A stretch of 64,000 bases of DNA from Bufo bufo (taxonomy: Eukaryota; Chordata; Amphibia; Anura; Bufonidae), in assembly GCF_905171765.1 (NCBI RefSeq), contig NC_053392.1, positions 39,197,114 to 39,261,113 on the forward strand, in the 5' to 3' direction. The stretch's first letter is position 1. Each line of letters starts with the position of its first letter. The translations under genes were made by a program, and so were the position numbers. The notes below the pieces were generated by a model that saw only the letters and a list, made by a program, of their open reading frames with translations, searched no databases and was not told the origin of the DNA. Positions 45,677 through 58,738 of this stretch are shown here, one piece after another.

Positions 45677-46122
45677 AGGGGTTGTCTCACTTCATCAAAT
45701 AGCATTTATTAGAGAACGTTAATACAAGGTAATGTATTGTGATTGTCCACATTGCCTCCTTTGCTGGCTGGACTCATTTTTCCATCACATTATACACTGC
45801 TTGTGTCCATAGTTATGACCATCCTGCATCCTGCAGTGGTGGTCGTGCTTACACACTGTAGGAAAAAGCGCCAGCCTCTCTGGTGGCCGGAACCATGGGA
45901 GTGCACATAGGCTAGTGTTTTTTCCTATAATGTGCAAGTACAGCCACCACTGATGGATTGCAGGATGGTCGTAACCATGGACACGAGTAGTGTATAATGT
46001 GATGGAAAAATCGATCCAGCCAGCAAAGGAGGCAATATGGACAAACACAATACATTAGTAAGTGCCTTATATTAACTCTCTCTACATGATAAATGCCACT
46101 TGCTGAAGTGAGACAACCCCCT
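45677..46122. mobile_element. 446-bp MITE flanked by TTAA
   Basis: The left end AGGGGTTGTCTCACTTCA and the reversed right end AGGGGGTTGTCTCACTTCA. TTAA lies directly outside both ends (45673-45676 and 46123-46126), as expected for piggyBac-type insertion. Inner pairs include CATTATACACTRCTYGTGTCC and GGATGGTC/GACCATCC. No coding capacity. Confidence 0.8.
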
Positions 46123-46900
46123 TTAATGGATGTTACAATTTATTTATTCACTGCAGTAGAACATCAAGGATACTACTGCCATTCCATTCACTTTCCGAGA
46201 CCACCAGGGGTGTAATAATTTAGTCCTCCACTGCCCTGGAACATCAAGGATATCACTGTTATGCCATTCACTTTCACAGACCACCAGGGATGTTATTATT
46301 TACACTGTCCTACAGCACCAAGGATGTTACCACTATCCTCTTCCCCTTCACAGTAATAAACCACCAAGGATGTTAGCACTAACTCTTTCACCGCCCTAGA
46401 CCCCCAGAGATATTATTAACACAGTCGCTATCCTACAACACCATAGCTATTACCATTACCCTTTCACCTCACTAGACAACCACAGAGGTTAATGTTAATA
46501 CGGTCATTTCTCTAGACCACCAGGGATGTTCTTATTAACACTTTCATTGCATAGACCACCAGTGATTTTGCTGCCCTTGACCTTCAGAGATGTTATCAGT
46601 AACCCTTTTATTGCCCTAGACCATCAGAGATGTTATCAGTAACCCTTTTATTGCCCTAGACCATCAGAGATGTTATCAGTAACTCATTTACTGGCCTAGA
46701 CCATCAGAGGTGTTACACTTTCTAACCCCTTTAGTGTCCTAGAGCACTAGGCATGTTATTATCTTGTTCACAGCCCTACCCCACAATGCATTTACTATTA
46801 ACCCCTTTACTTACCTAAACTACCATAGATATTATCCTTAACTCCTACCCCAGCACACTAGAGTTGGAATCGGACCACCAGGTATGTATTCATAAACCCC
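46123..46900. repeat. degenerate tandem repeat, about 45-60 bp
   Basis: Irregular copies of CCCTAGACCACCAGGGATG then TTATTATTAACACTTTCACTG. Three copies at 46590-46690 are nearly identical (CTAGACCATCAGAGATG, TTATCAGTAACCC), so amplification was partly recent. The family starts before the TTAA-flanked MITE, at about 45520, and reappears at 55520-55890. Confidence 0.85.
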
Positions 46901-48540
46901 TTCACTAAATAGGACTACTTGGTCGTTTGAAAATCCACATGATTGTCTTTGAAGGCTTTGTTTTACCAATTTTTTTCCAGCAGAAATACATTGGAACACA
47001 TTTAGGCCTACCATAGACATAGGATTTTGGCACTACTGAAAAACCTCCATATAGCTTAGAACTTATTATAATGGTAAATTCTCAGGAGCTGTGGAATACT
47101 ATAGGGTCAGTGCTGAGTTATATCATTCTGTGATTGGAAGAAGTGAGAATACTCAGATGTTCTCTACGTTCTCCAAGGCGTTTAGGGGGTAAGATAACAA
47201 ACACTGCTCCGAGAACTTAACAAAACATCTTCCTTTACAAAAACAGCTTATGTTTCATATACACAAGGCAGACTCCATTCACAATAAGCCCGAAGACTGA
47301 ATAAACAAGAAAGGAAGATGGACCCCAGTGCCCCTGTCCCTGCGCCCATGGCATGAACTGTGAGTCCTATTGTGCGGAAGACGACAGGGCCGCAGTCGCT
47401 GCACGGCATCAAAATACAAAAATATACACGACATGACCCAGTTTATTCTTTCTTCATCTCATGGGAGGGGGAGCAAGACACATTGCTCCAATCTGTAGAT
47501 CCAGCACGTATCATCATTTCTGGCACTGGGATATACTGCCACATTGTATATTTATATTGCACTGTATGTGGGAAAGTACAGGATTCCGGGTGGGAAAAGG
47601 GGGTTAAACTCCAAAATGTATAGTAAAATAGAAATACTTTGATGATGGCCATATTACCAAGACTGTACTTTAATGCAACATCAAAAGCCCATATTTTCTA
47701 TATTAATAAACACATGTAGCAGAGCTGATCATGCCATGCAGTGTTCTGGGTTTTGGAACAGAAGGAAAACAGTAGATGATACAATCTAAAATATACAATT
47801 CATGTATTTTAATGTACAGATTTTACTGTAATCTACAGCAATATAGCACTCCATGCCAATCGGCGACTGCAAAAGCCAATGCAAATTTTCAGGATTTTCC
47901 CCAGCCAAAATTCTGTGCATGGCTGTGCCATGAGGGTTCAGCTTAATCGGCCTATCAGTTGGGCTGGAAGCTGAGCCAATCCGGTTCCTGGCTCAGCACC
48001 CAATCCCAAAGATAGGTGGGGTGTTAGGTCCACTACTCAGTTATGTCCAGCTGCTGGTGATTGCGTCTGTATGTGCCCTGGCTCTGTACCTCTGTGCTTT
48101 CTATCTGAACTGTAGACGTGCTTGTTAATTTTCTATGTAGCGACCAAGGTTTCTGTATCAACCCCCTCATCCACTGAATTGGCTTCTACTGATTCTCCTG
48201 AAATTCTGTCCATGGCTGGTTTGTGGATTAACCCCTAGTCTGCTGTTTGGGCCTATCCATTACTCTTGGTTCTGAACCTGCTTGTCTACTACTCCATTTA
48301 CCTTGGTCATTCTAGTAGATATGTTTCTAGCGAGCATGCACTAGTTTTTTGCTACCTTACTTTGTAGACGTATCCAGCCAAGTCTCTGGCCTTACAGGGG
48401 GCTCTGGTGAAGAACCTAAGGGTAGCCTTTGCTTCCTACCAACGAGAGTGGTTTGGGAAAATTTGTATCAGTTTTTTTTAGCTTGCTGGCTGTGGTTCTA
48501 GATAGCAACCATAGCATTCTTTAACTGAAAATATTAGGAT
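46901..48540. other. no gene recognised
   Basis: Unassigned sequence. The part at about 47930-48380 has the look of a repeat or LTR fragment (GTTAGGTCCACTACTCAG), but there is no second copy in the window to test that. Confidence 0.5.
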
Positions 48541-48559
48541 GCTTGAAAAGAGAGCTAAA

Positions 48560-48690
48560 CACCCATGATTCCTGTATGTAAATCCTCTGATATGAATCAC
48601 TTGTAAGGCTACATCTTGAACACAGGGTGCAGTTTTGGGCATTGTGTTGACTCTGATGCAAAAGTATTGTAGAACATGTATAGTTATACC
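48560..48690 (+). mobile_element. CR1/L2-like LINE remnant
   Basis: The plus strand reads V-R-L-H-L-E-H-R-V-Q-F-W-A-L at about 48604-48645. This corresponds to the VRPHLEYCAQYW region near the C-terminus of the reverse transcriptase at 1-1398. Only this short piece is recognisable. Ends not defined. Confidence 0.55.
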
Positions 48691-50035
48691 CTCACCCCAC
48701 TACTTTTTTTGCTATGCTAGCCATTCACACAGCGAACAGCTTAGAATTCACTGATACAGATCTGTACAAACTGAGTTTTGTGAATTATGAACTCCGCAAG
48801 GCCAAAGGAAGCTTCTGTTGGCCGAGCATCATCTGGCAGAAACGATTCTCTACGAGGCCCAGAAAGAATAATATTTCTCAAGTAAATAATAATTGTCAAT
48901 TAATAGCAAATCACTCAGTACACAAACAATTCAATTTTCCTTAGAGCATGAATGGCTTTCATTAGCCCATATCACCGGAAAGTTTTGCGGTTTCAAAATA
49001 TTACAAAAAGCACGATGTTCCTTTCACTGTACATTTTTTTAGATTTTTTTGTTTTGTTCCAGGCATGTTTGTAAAGGATCTTCTGCTTTCTGTTAGGGGA
49101 CAAATGGCCAAATAACCTTTGTGGTTTCCAACTTGAGGAAGATTAGTGTTTGTGGTATTGGGCATACGAGCGTAAAGTTCCAAAAAAGTTTAAGGATTAC
49201 GAGAGAACATTTGTGATGTGGAAAAATGAAAGTTATGTGGTTCTGCTTGAGGAGGCAAGATATGTTTGTATAATCAGCCAACAGTTTAGTGGAAAAGACT
49301 TCACTTCTGGCCCTCTGGGGTTGACTTGGACTCATGGAAATGTTTGTGGTTGGTGGTTAGACCACTATGTTGATCGAACATATATCTGCTAGACCTCGCA
49401 AATCTGGGAAATTGTAAATACCTTAGTCTTCAGCGTGAGACAGAGGTTTGAGGTCACTGAACCTGTACACACATGAATAAATGTACCTAGAAGACACATT
49501 GTCTAATCAAGCATGAGAACCTCCACCTCCATGGGCATGGTGATGGTATCCGGTTACTTAATGTAGATAATGATTACCACAAAATTGTCTCTACTCATTA
49601 CTTTCCAACCACATTTTCCAAAATACCCAATAACATTCTCATTTCATCAGGCCTAATATCAACAGTTGGGATAATTATGATGTCATAACAGGTGTTCATA
49701 CAAAGTTTTGGAAACTCTTAAAGACTACCACCCTAAATTCCATTTATAGTATTGCAACAGCTGGTTAGGAGAAGAACCTATTGTACCTTGCTTAAAAAAA
49801 GATACCAGGTCAGACTGGCCCATCACTGTACCAAAGGACCCTCCATTGGGCCCAGGCTGTACCAGAGGACCCTCCAGTAGGCCCAGGCTCTGACACAGTA
49901 ATAGGTCCCAAAAATCCAGCCAAAAATAAATCCATTTAGAGGTGACATTGGAGCCAGTCACTTATCACTACTGTCTATTACTTATGGGCCAGTACAGAAA
50001 CAACCCATCAGACCAGAAGTGAAGAGGATTGTTGA
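48691..50035. other. no gene recognised
   Basis: AT-rich unassigned sequence. The overlapping opposite-strand frames at 49093-49392 match no family. A small duplicated GTACCA/AGGACCCTCCA motif is at 49830-49880. Confidence 0.5.
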
Positions 50036-50430
50036 AAAGAGTAGAGGTTGGTCTGGAGTTTGTATTTTGGGGAATGTCTGGTCTACAGCCTGTATTTAAG
50101 GGGTAGTCAGCCCTAGGGTCTGTATTTAGACGTTTAGGTAGCGTGGTATGGGGTCTATATATAGGGTGTAGTCTGGTCTGAGGCCTGTATTTAAGAGGAC
50201 CTAAAATATAGCACAATCTGCAGGCAACGTGCTATAGAGCAGTAGGAGCTGATGAGGTTGATATACAGTTTTGGGGGGTATCTAGTGTGGGGTCTATATT
50301 AAGGTGGTGTTTGGTCTGGGGTCTATATAAAGAGGGAATCTGATCTGGGAAATTAATTTAGGGTGTTGTCTATTTCAGGGGTCCGTATGAAAAGGAAGTC
50401 TGGTCTAGGGTCCATATTAATAGGGGATTC
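50036..50430. repeat. degenerate minisatellite, about 40 bp
   Basis: Copies of GTCTGGTCTGGGGTCTGTAT then TTAAGGGG with large length variation. Confidence 0.82.
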
Positions 50431-50763
50431 TAATGCTGTAGGTTAAAGGGGTGTCCTATGTAGGCAAGATGATGGCTACATTTTTGCACAGTGCTTTACA
50501 AGTCTACATTCTTTCTTTCTTATATCCCTGAAGTTGGCAAGCATGAGAAGACATCAGGACAATAAACGGCACATAAAAGGGGGAGGTCTGTTACACATTT
50601 TGCACTGGACCCTGGCTTATTGCAGTTACACCTCTGCAGAGGGCCATTTACAAGATAACATTTTGGAAGTAAAAATATTCTGATTTTCAATGAGCTAATT
50701 AGGAACGACTTTAATCTGAGATCTTGGTTCAATATTCCTGCTCCTAAGTGCTAGTAAGAATGA

Positions 50764-52395
50764 ACTAATTCCAGCAATAATATTAACCCTTACACATAAT
50801 TATGTTTAAATGATAACCTTACATAAATTACGTACACAGATCGATCACTACGGTAGAACTACCATAATCTAAGGCTAGCCACTAATGGGTGGGGAGACTC
50901 TCCCTAAACTCACACCCTAGTCTTCACCTTAGCCCAGGGACGGCCCCTAGTGGTGGGGACTCCCTGTCCTCGAACCTCGGCTAGCACCGCCTACTGCACC
51001 CTAGAGTAGTGATCAGGGATAGGGTACTTACCTAGTGGTAGACTACCGAACGAACATACAGACAAACAAACGGAAGGATGAACTATGTATACAACCCCAA
51101 TGATATTAATACTTATCAAGAGGTACAAAGTACATCAGAAATCTAAAAGCACACCCTGTTAAGATAGTGTGATACATACAATAATTATAACAGAAATCCC
51201 AACGCGTTTCCCCCACGGTGTGGGATCATCAGGGGGTAAATGAAGACAAATAATTAAATCAATAATAAAGATAGCGGAGAACCATAATATAATGCGAGCT
51301 CCGTGAAACGGGTGTAGATCACTGATTCTGGTACACCAGTGTCACTCAATGTATGATATTTAATAGTTGGACCCACGGATAATAGTGAGAGGAGGAGAGA
51401 GCCCGTCCAGTCCGGCGACCCAAGAGTAAGAAGATATTTACTTACATACCGTCATGAATACAGGGGAAGCCTTATATTAGCGGAGTGCCAGTTATCCGAT
51501 TGGATCAAATATGGTAAACAGATGTAACATAGGGTGCTGGAGTGGCACAGTAGGGCACAGTTATATTGCCCTGCAATTCAGATGCCGGGCCAGATCATCA
51601 AGTTGTAACCTACAGCTTATGATTGATTGCTCGGTGGTCAACAAACAAGTGGACTAGTCCCCACTTTAGGTCACATTCGGTGTCTGGTCCTCCATATCGG
51701 CTCCTCCTCTGGTCCGAGTAAATATCTTCTTACTCTTGGGTCGCCGGACTGGATGGGCTCTCTCCTCCTCTCACTATTATCCGTGGGTCCAACTATTAAA
51801 TATCATACATTGAGTGACACTGGTGTACCAGAATCGGTGATCTACACCCGTTTCACGGAGCTCGCATTATATTATGGTTCATCGCTATCTTTATTATTGA
51901 TTTAATTATTTGTCTTCATTTACCCCCTGATGATCCCACACCGTGGGGGAAACGCGTTGGGGTTTTCTGTTATAATTATTGTATGTATCACACTATCTTA
52001 ACAGGGTGTGCTTTTAAATTTCTGATGTACTTTGTACCTCTTGATAAGTATTAATATCATTGGGGTTGTATGCATAGTTCATCCTTCCGTTTGTTTGTCT
52101 GTATGTTCGTTCGGTAGTCTACCACTAGGTAAGTACCCTATCCGTGATCACTACTCTAGGGTGCAGTAGGAGGTGCTAGCGAGGTTCGAGGACAGGGAGT
52201 CCCCACCACTAGGGGCCGTCCCTGGGCTAAGGTGAAGACTAGGGTGTGAGTTTAGGGAGAGTCTCCCCACCTATTAGTGGCTAGCCTTAGATTATGGTAG
52301 TTCTACCGTAGTGATCGATCTGTGTACGTAATTTATGTAAGGTTATCATTAAAACATAATTATGTGTAAGGGTTAATATTATTGCTGGAATTAGT
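50764..52395. repeat. inverted repeat with two 679-bp arms
   Basis: Arms 50764-51442 and 51717-52395 are equal in length and nearly identical as reverse complements, around a 274-bp spacer. Landmarks in both arms are ACTAATTCCAGCAATAATATT, GGGACGGCCCCTAGTGGTGG, the CACGGTGTGGGATCATCAGGGGG stretch next to AACGCGTT, and AAGAGTAAGAAGATATTTACT at the inner ends. Only scattered substitutions are seen and no net indel. No terminal target duplication was found. It may be a foldback element or a head-to-head duplication. Confidence 0.92.
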
Positions 52396-53000
52396 GCTTC
52401 TTCATTTTTGACCCATTATTATTCTATATCTCCACCCGCTGGAATTAACTAGTAAGAATGAAGGCTGAGTTCTTTATGCTGTTACGTACAAGAACCTCCA
52501 TGTTCTAATGCAGGATCTCCATGTCCTTGTGAATTGCACATTGACAGATCTCCAACTATTGTGTGACAGTCTCCAGCACTGTTTAATTGCTGTGTTGCAA
52601 TTTGTAATGACAATCTCTTCCAGTTGGTACTGAGGAGCACATCCTATGACTAAGTGTATGGGGAATTTTTCAACAAGGCTTTTTATTGTAGCAATGCATC
52701 TAAAATAAAACAAATAATGCAACTTTCCAAAATGGTTTAAAGGGGTTATTCGGGGGTTTGATATTGATGGCCTATCCTCATGTTCGATCATCAATGTCAG
52801 ATTGTCAGGGGTCCGAATCCCGGGACCAAGGGCAGACTGGCCATAGACCCTACAGGGAATTTTCTCTGTGGGCTAATGTCCAGGGGTCACTCGAGCCCTC
52901 CTGACAGCCACCGGCCAATTACGTAATGATCTGAAGCTTTCAGCATTATTTAATGCTAGGTTTACGTATGCACCTGGTTGATGGCCGCAGGTTCCTTCCC
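52396..53000. other. unassigned, with MITE fragments
   Basis: At 52737-52815 lies a diverged relative of the element at 25480 (TTAAAGGGGTTATTC, GATGGCCTATCCTCATG). At about 52830-52910 CAGACTGGCCATAGAC resembles the CAGNGATGGACTGGCCAT terminus family of the hAT MITE at 22770. No gene. Confidence 0.5.
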
Positions 53001-54290
53001 AAATTCAACTGTGTCGCTCCCATTTATTATTTTGCCAAGACCGAAGGGCCTTCGGGCCAGAAGAATATTTTGTACCTGGGACAGAGAGTTTGCCCATTGC
53101 TAGAAGCTGGTGTCTCGCTGAAGCACTAGAGAAGAAGGCAGAAGAGCCTTCATTGCAAGATGGTGGGAAGATCACCCAAGTCAGACTTCCCGCCGCCACT
53201 GTCTCCGGTGAGTGAGTGGAAGTTGAGGCAGATGGTGGCCCTATGCTCTTCCGGTGCTATTTAATCCATCATTTGTCCCAAGAGGAACCAGTCCCGTGGC
53301 TCCCTTCGCTCCCAGAGGGAGAGACTGTCAACCAGCCAAATCACCATCTCACCCACGCGATTCTTCATATAGCAATGTGCCTCGGCTGCCAAGGCCTGAC
53401 ACCCTGGCCAGGTCTATGCCGCAGATTGCATCAGAGATGGTGGCATCCAATCCAGGGAAATGCAGAACTTTCCGGGTGGCTGTGGATATCGCAGACCCGA
53501 TAACCTCTCTGATGGGGATACAAGTGGACTTTCCATTTCCACTGAATAGGGGCATTCCTATGCTCTGTCTCAACAAAGCCTGGAGGATCCGAACTGGGTA
53601 TCAAGCGGGCTCGGCCTGCAGCTTCCCCTCTCTGTAAAGGTAAAGTCCTGGTTCCTGTTTTGCTGGTCACAGATACCAACCCTGAGGTTCCAGTTCCCAC
53701 CACGAAAGGTCACTAAGCGACCGTCCAAGGAGTTCCTGAAGGAGATACAGCCATCCCTGATACCTGTGGGGCTGGCATCCAAGTTCCAGCTAGGTGATAG
53801 GCTAGTGGCTAGTGAATCCAACCAGGCCTGAAGTTCTTTAGTACAGCTGGAAGACCTTGGAGCCTGACGAGTTTCAGGATGGTGAGATCCCTGGAATGGT
53901 CTCCTGAAAGAACCATTACTAAAGTGCCTTGAGAAGACAGCAGAATGAACTGTGACCTTCAGCTTCTACAGACACTGCTGTGAAGTGAGGGAATACAGCT
54001 AAGCCACCCTTCGCCAAACAACCACTAGACTAGTGTCACCTAAGTGCTAAATTGCCACAACCCAACCGAACCACATGCCTCAATATCTTTACTGGTGCCA
54101 GAGAAGAATTGCACTAAAGCTACTGTTTGTATTTCAAGTTCTACGTTGCGCTTAGTAAAAAGGACTTTGTTATGTTCAACTCTGGCCTCATTCTTCAGTG
54201 CTACGACTTTCACTGCAATGGATCCCAGAGAGCGACAGCTTGAGGTAGGACACCATGACACTACAACACTACTTTAGGGACACTACCACT
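53001..54290 (+). other. unrecognised gene-like stretch
   Basis: GC-richer than its surroundings. The largest plus-strand frame is 53254-53637 (127 codons), with GKCRTFRVAVDIADPITSLM and VDFPFPLNRGIPMLCL. Further plus-strand fragments follow in other frames (for example a stretch reading VLVPVLLVTDTNPEVPVPTT at about 53643-53703). The pattern of short open pieces that change frame suggests a decayed retroelement or pseudogene. I do not recognise the family, and opposite-strand frames are of similar size. Confidence 0.3.
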
Positions 54291-55515
54291 CACATCCTCT
54301 TCACCAGCTCCCACAGGGGCTTGCTGCATACTGTACTTGTATGGTGGTGCAATATGGTAGCACATGAAGATGGATCTATGGCACTGAACCATGGGGTCGT
54401 CACATGCTTATAGGGGTTCACCAGGACACCGCAGGTCTCATAAAGCCACCTTAATTACACATAACCTGTAGGAGAAAGTTTGTATTATACTTACTGTTCC
54501 ATACTTTTGTGGATCGGCCTCCTTGGAGCACAGTCCCATGATTCTCCTTTTCTGAAAATCTATCTGGTTTGGGTTTCTGATGCTGAATGTCAAATTCCAG
54601 TCTAACGAGCCTCTCTGTCACAGCTCATTAGGATCAGTAACCATAAGTTTAATCCCACATTAGCATTAAATGAATCTATTTGTTTACTTACTGGAAGCAG
54701 AACCTCTGAATTAGTAAAGCTTGTCATTATAACGCTCCGTCCTAATTAAAAACAAATGTACAATTGCAAATGTGTCAAGCAGACGTCTCCTCACCCAGCA
54801 TCTCACCCTCAGATACCACACGAAAATGTTTAAGCCAAGATATTGGCCAAGACCCCCTGTTTTCTTCTTCTGCATCTCATGACATGCCAAGAACCTCTGA
54901 CTCTTACATCATCCATATCCTGCCTTATCTATGGGACAGACTATTCCACCAGCGATCAGACTGCCAAACCCACTTACATTAATACCTCAGCTGGGTAGGA
55001 GCCTATTTTATCTTGCGTGTGGTTCTATTGATTATATCTAGACTCAAGCTGTTTGTGTTTCATTTCTATTGGATTGTATTTATTTGTCCTGGCTTCCATC
55101 CCGAGCTCTCATTTCCTTCACCTCGGCTATTAAACAGTTTGTTTGCTTCCTACGCTCGACAGACGATTGTCATAAACAAATAGAAACACGATCAGAACTT
55201 GACATGAGAGCAACTCAATGGTTTTGATCATAATTAACGATTATATTCTCACATGAGGTGGCATCAGCATAGCCTCCAAGTTGGTTCCATCTAAGCATTG
55301 ATCATGGTCTACCAGGAGCGGAGATCTTATGCGTTGCAACCACAGGACTAGTGGAACATGGCATTACCGGATGTCCGGGTAGATTATACATCCTCTATAG
55401 TATCCTGCTTCTCTTACTCTCTTCCTTTGCTAACACTCTCCATGTGTCTCTCATAGACAGTCCACAGTCACAGGCAGAGTAGCAAAAAAAAGAGTCCTGT
55501 GGTCTTCAGTCCAAG
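54291..55515. other. no gene recognised
   Basis: Unassigned sequence without tandem or palindromic structure that I could support. Confidence 0.5.
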
Positions 55516-55519
55516 TTTT

Positions 55520-55895
55520 CAACCACTTCACTGCCCTAATACCAAAGGATGTTGTCATTAACTACTTTACTAAAGTAGCCCACCAGGGGTGTTATTTTTT
55601 ATGTCTTTCACTACCTTATCCCGCATGGATATGACCATTAACTTATTCACTGCCCTGGACCACTAGGAGTGTTCAGAGTAACCCCTCTACTGCCTAGACC
55701 ACCATGGACATTGTTATCTTTAACTTCTTTACTGTCCTTTCCCATAGGAATATTCTAATTTACATCTCCATTACTTGCCCAAAAGGATGCTGTCATTAAT
55801 TCTTTCAATGAACTACTCCACCACGGATGTTATTTTTACCTGTTAGAGACCACCAGGAAATTCACCCCTGCACTGCACTAGACCACCAGAGATGC
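55520..55895. repeat. degenerate tandem repeat, second locus
   Basis: Same family as 46123-46900 (CTGCCTAGACCACCATGG, GGATGTTATTTTTAC, GTCATTAAC), more diverged. Confidence 0.75.
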
Positions 55896-56882
55896 CATCA
55901 TTAAAGGGTATTTCCCCTGGATGGGTCATAAATGTATAACCACTGGGGATTTAACTGGTGGGATGCATGTCCACTGCTTAAATCACAAAGGGATTGCCCT
56001 CCCTATAATCTGGAAGGCTGAAAAGGGAAATACTATGGTGCATCAACTGGCATGAGGCGTTCCCCTATCTCTGCTGCCACTACAGTGCCAATCTAACTGT
56101 GAATAAGGTCAGTGTTTTACTATGGACTAGATGCTATGGAATGGATACATAACCTAACTACATTCTTTTATTAGTTTGTCAGATAACCCATCCTTAGAAC
56201 CCATCTGTCTTAGATTATTCAAGCCTTGCAACCAGGATTGAGGGCAAAGAAGGGATATGGAGGCTTGGTGGGACTAAAGCCAAACTGTTTTCTATTTCTT
56301 ATTGAATGGAGAACCTCTTTAGATATTTGTACACAAAGTTAGGTGAGAAATTCTTGGAGAGACATGGGTCTTTTTTTTTCCTGACCCATACACATGTGTG
56401 ACCCTAATAAGAACTTCCTCATCAACAGACAAAGAAAAACTCACAACAAATCATTGTTTCCAGGCAGGTCACGTCCACCCTGTGGATTTCCATAATAGAT
56501 AAACCATGCTTGTTTTCTTTTAAAGACACGCCTAGAATCCGGAACTCCAGTGTCGTCCACTATCGAATACAGATGTACCACCTGCTGGGCTTCGGTCCCG
56601 AAAAAGACATCTGATATTAACCATTGTAAACATGCACAATGGACGCCACTTGTTAAGTTTTCTTCTCTATTGGAATTATTTTTTTACATGTTCCAGATTA
56701 GAGATGAGCAAATCGAAGTTGACGAAGAGGAATTCGATCCGAATTTCAGGAAAAATTTGATTCCGAATTTCCTCACGCTTCCTGGTAACGAATCGCATTT
56801 TTTTAAATGGCTGCTGCACGTGTTAGGACATGGAGCAAAGAACTCTGGGAACGAGGGATCACCCATGATGCCATGCATGCAG

Positions 56883-56930
56883 CCAATCCGCAGCCAGCCA
56901 GCACTGTGATGTCACAGCCCTATAAATAGC
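56883..56930 (+). promoter_or_regulatory. hAT promoter: CCAAT, CRE-like and TATA boxes
   Basis: CCAAT at 56884-56888, a palindromic TGTGATGTCACA at about 56906-56917, and TATAAATA at 56921-56928 stand in the usual order and spacing. They lie about 690 bp before the first transposase ATG at 57613. Transcription would start near 56955, and the long leader could be spliced. Confidence 0.6.
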
Positions 56931-58738
56931 CTCAGCCAACTTGCATTCAGCCATTTTCCAGTGTACTTAGTGCAGGGAGAGACTTCAGCAGGCGCTAGGG
57001 ACAGTGCTAGGAAAGACTTTAAAACTTTTATTTTGATCAATAGAAGTTCAGGGAAAAAGCATTAGAAGTGTAGGGAAAGGATAGGGAGGAATCATTCCAC
57101 AGCATTTATGTTGAACAGGGTTCAGTAGGGGAGGTTACATCTGGGTAATAGGAACAATCCTATTACACCTTGCTGCACTGACTGGGGATCCAAATTGCCA
57201 TTATACAGCTCTGTAATTCCAGCAAACCGTTCTTGTTATTAGGGTGCAAGTGCTGTGTGATACAGCCATTAACAGGGTTTATTACAAGGAAATATTTCTA
57301 CGTCTTATTTGCCCTTGTGCGGTGCAGTTATATGTTCTAAAGCATTTTTGGGCTTGTATTAGTGGGGAAAAAAGGCTTATTAGCCATTGTGTGGTGAAGT
57401 GAGAAAATTACAGCCCTTTTTGGGGTGTATTAGTGGCAAAAAAAAGTATTATTTGCTGTTCAGTGGTGCAGTTTTATGTTCTAAAGCCTTTTTTGGCGTG
57501 TATTAGTGGGGAAAAAAGGGGATTATTAGCCGTTGTGTGGTGAAGTGACAAAATTACAGACTTTTTTAGGGTGTTTTAATTTCCTTTTTATTTATTAATT
57601 TGATCTAACAGTATGTCAGACAGAGAAGTGCCAGGCCCTGCACAGGGGAGTGGCAGAGGCCTAATTGTTTCTGGCGCAGGTCGCAGCAGAGTAAGGGGAT
57701 GTGGCAGCAGGAGTCGCAGCGGTCTTGTCTTGACCAGCAACCCAGCAGTTCTTGAATGGTTGACTCAGTCATCCACTTTGTCCCAAGTGACATCAGACAC
57801 CCCCAGCCAAGAGTCGGTGGGTTCATCAGACACAACCCTTAGTTGGCATGGCCCGGGAGCAGGCCCTGTGCCCTCACCTGTCCTCAACCTGCCTCTGTCC
57901 TTTTCTGTTCCCTCACCGCGAGAAGTATTATATGCTGTGGGCTCAGCTCCACTATACAGTGAGGACGAGCTACTAGAGGACAGTCAGCAGCTACTGCCCA
58001 GCCAAGATATGGGGGAGACATCCGCCGCTTCCTTCAGTAGTCGGGCAAGTAGTGATGAGGAGAGTGGGGTGGGAGCTGGTGATCCGAGTGGTCAGTCTCC
58101 TGGCTCAGAGACGGTTCAGGAGGACATCAGTGACGTGCAGACAGTACTTGATGATGATGTAGCCGATCGCAATTGGGAGCCGGGTGACGAAGGGGCTTCA
58201 TCATCATCGGGAGAAGAGGGTGCTGCTTGCGCGTGAGGCAGCGGCGAAGCCAGCAAGTCGCTAGCGTGGCCGGGAGTCAGCAGGGTGGTAGCAGTGGGAG
58301 GTCGGGAGCCAAATGTGCCCGGGGTAGTGTTGCAGGGGTTCACGGAGAAAGCGGTGGTAGAAGTCATTCAGTGCAACTGCTGCATCACCCAGTGGCACGC
58401 ACCCGATTTCAGGCAGTCAAGGCTCCACCACCTCAGCCGAAGGGAGCTGTTTGTCCTTCCCATCATCTACTGGTCCTGATGCTCCTGCTTCTCACCCTCC
58501 TACTCCTCGTCAGTCATTCCTTCAGCAATCGATCACCGAAGCGATTGCCAAGAGACAACAGTATGCATGCTCTCATCCAACTGCTCAGAAGCTGAACGTG
58601 CTCCTGGCCAAGTTGCTGGTGCTGCAGTCCCTCCCTTTCCAAGTGGTGGACTCTGCACCTTTCAGAGAACTGATGGCTTGTGCCGAGCCGAGGTGGAGAG
58701 TCCCAAGCTGTCATTTCTTTGCCAAATAGGCAGTACCT

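Noticed and set aside
47930..48380. Possible solo LTR
   Set aside because: No second copy, no TG...CA ends with target duplication, and no primer or promoter signal that I could support.
56550..56909. 119-codon plus-strand frame
   Set aside because: It crosses the left end of the hAT element, so it cannot be an ancestral gene.
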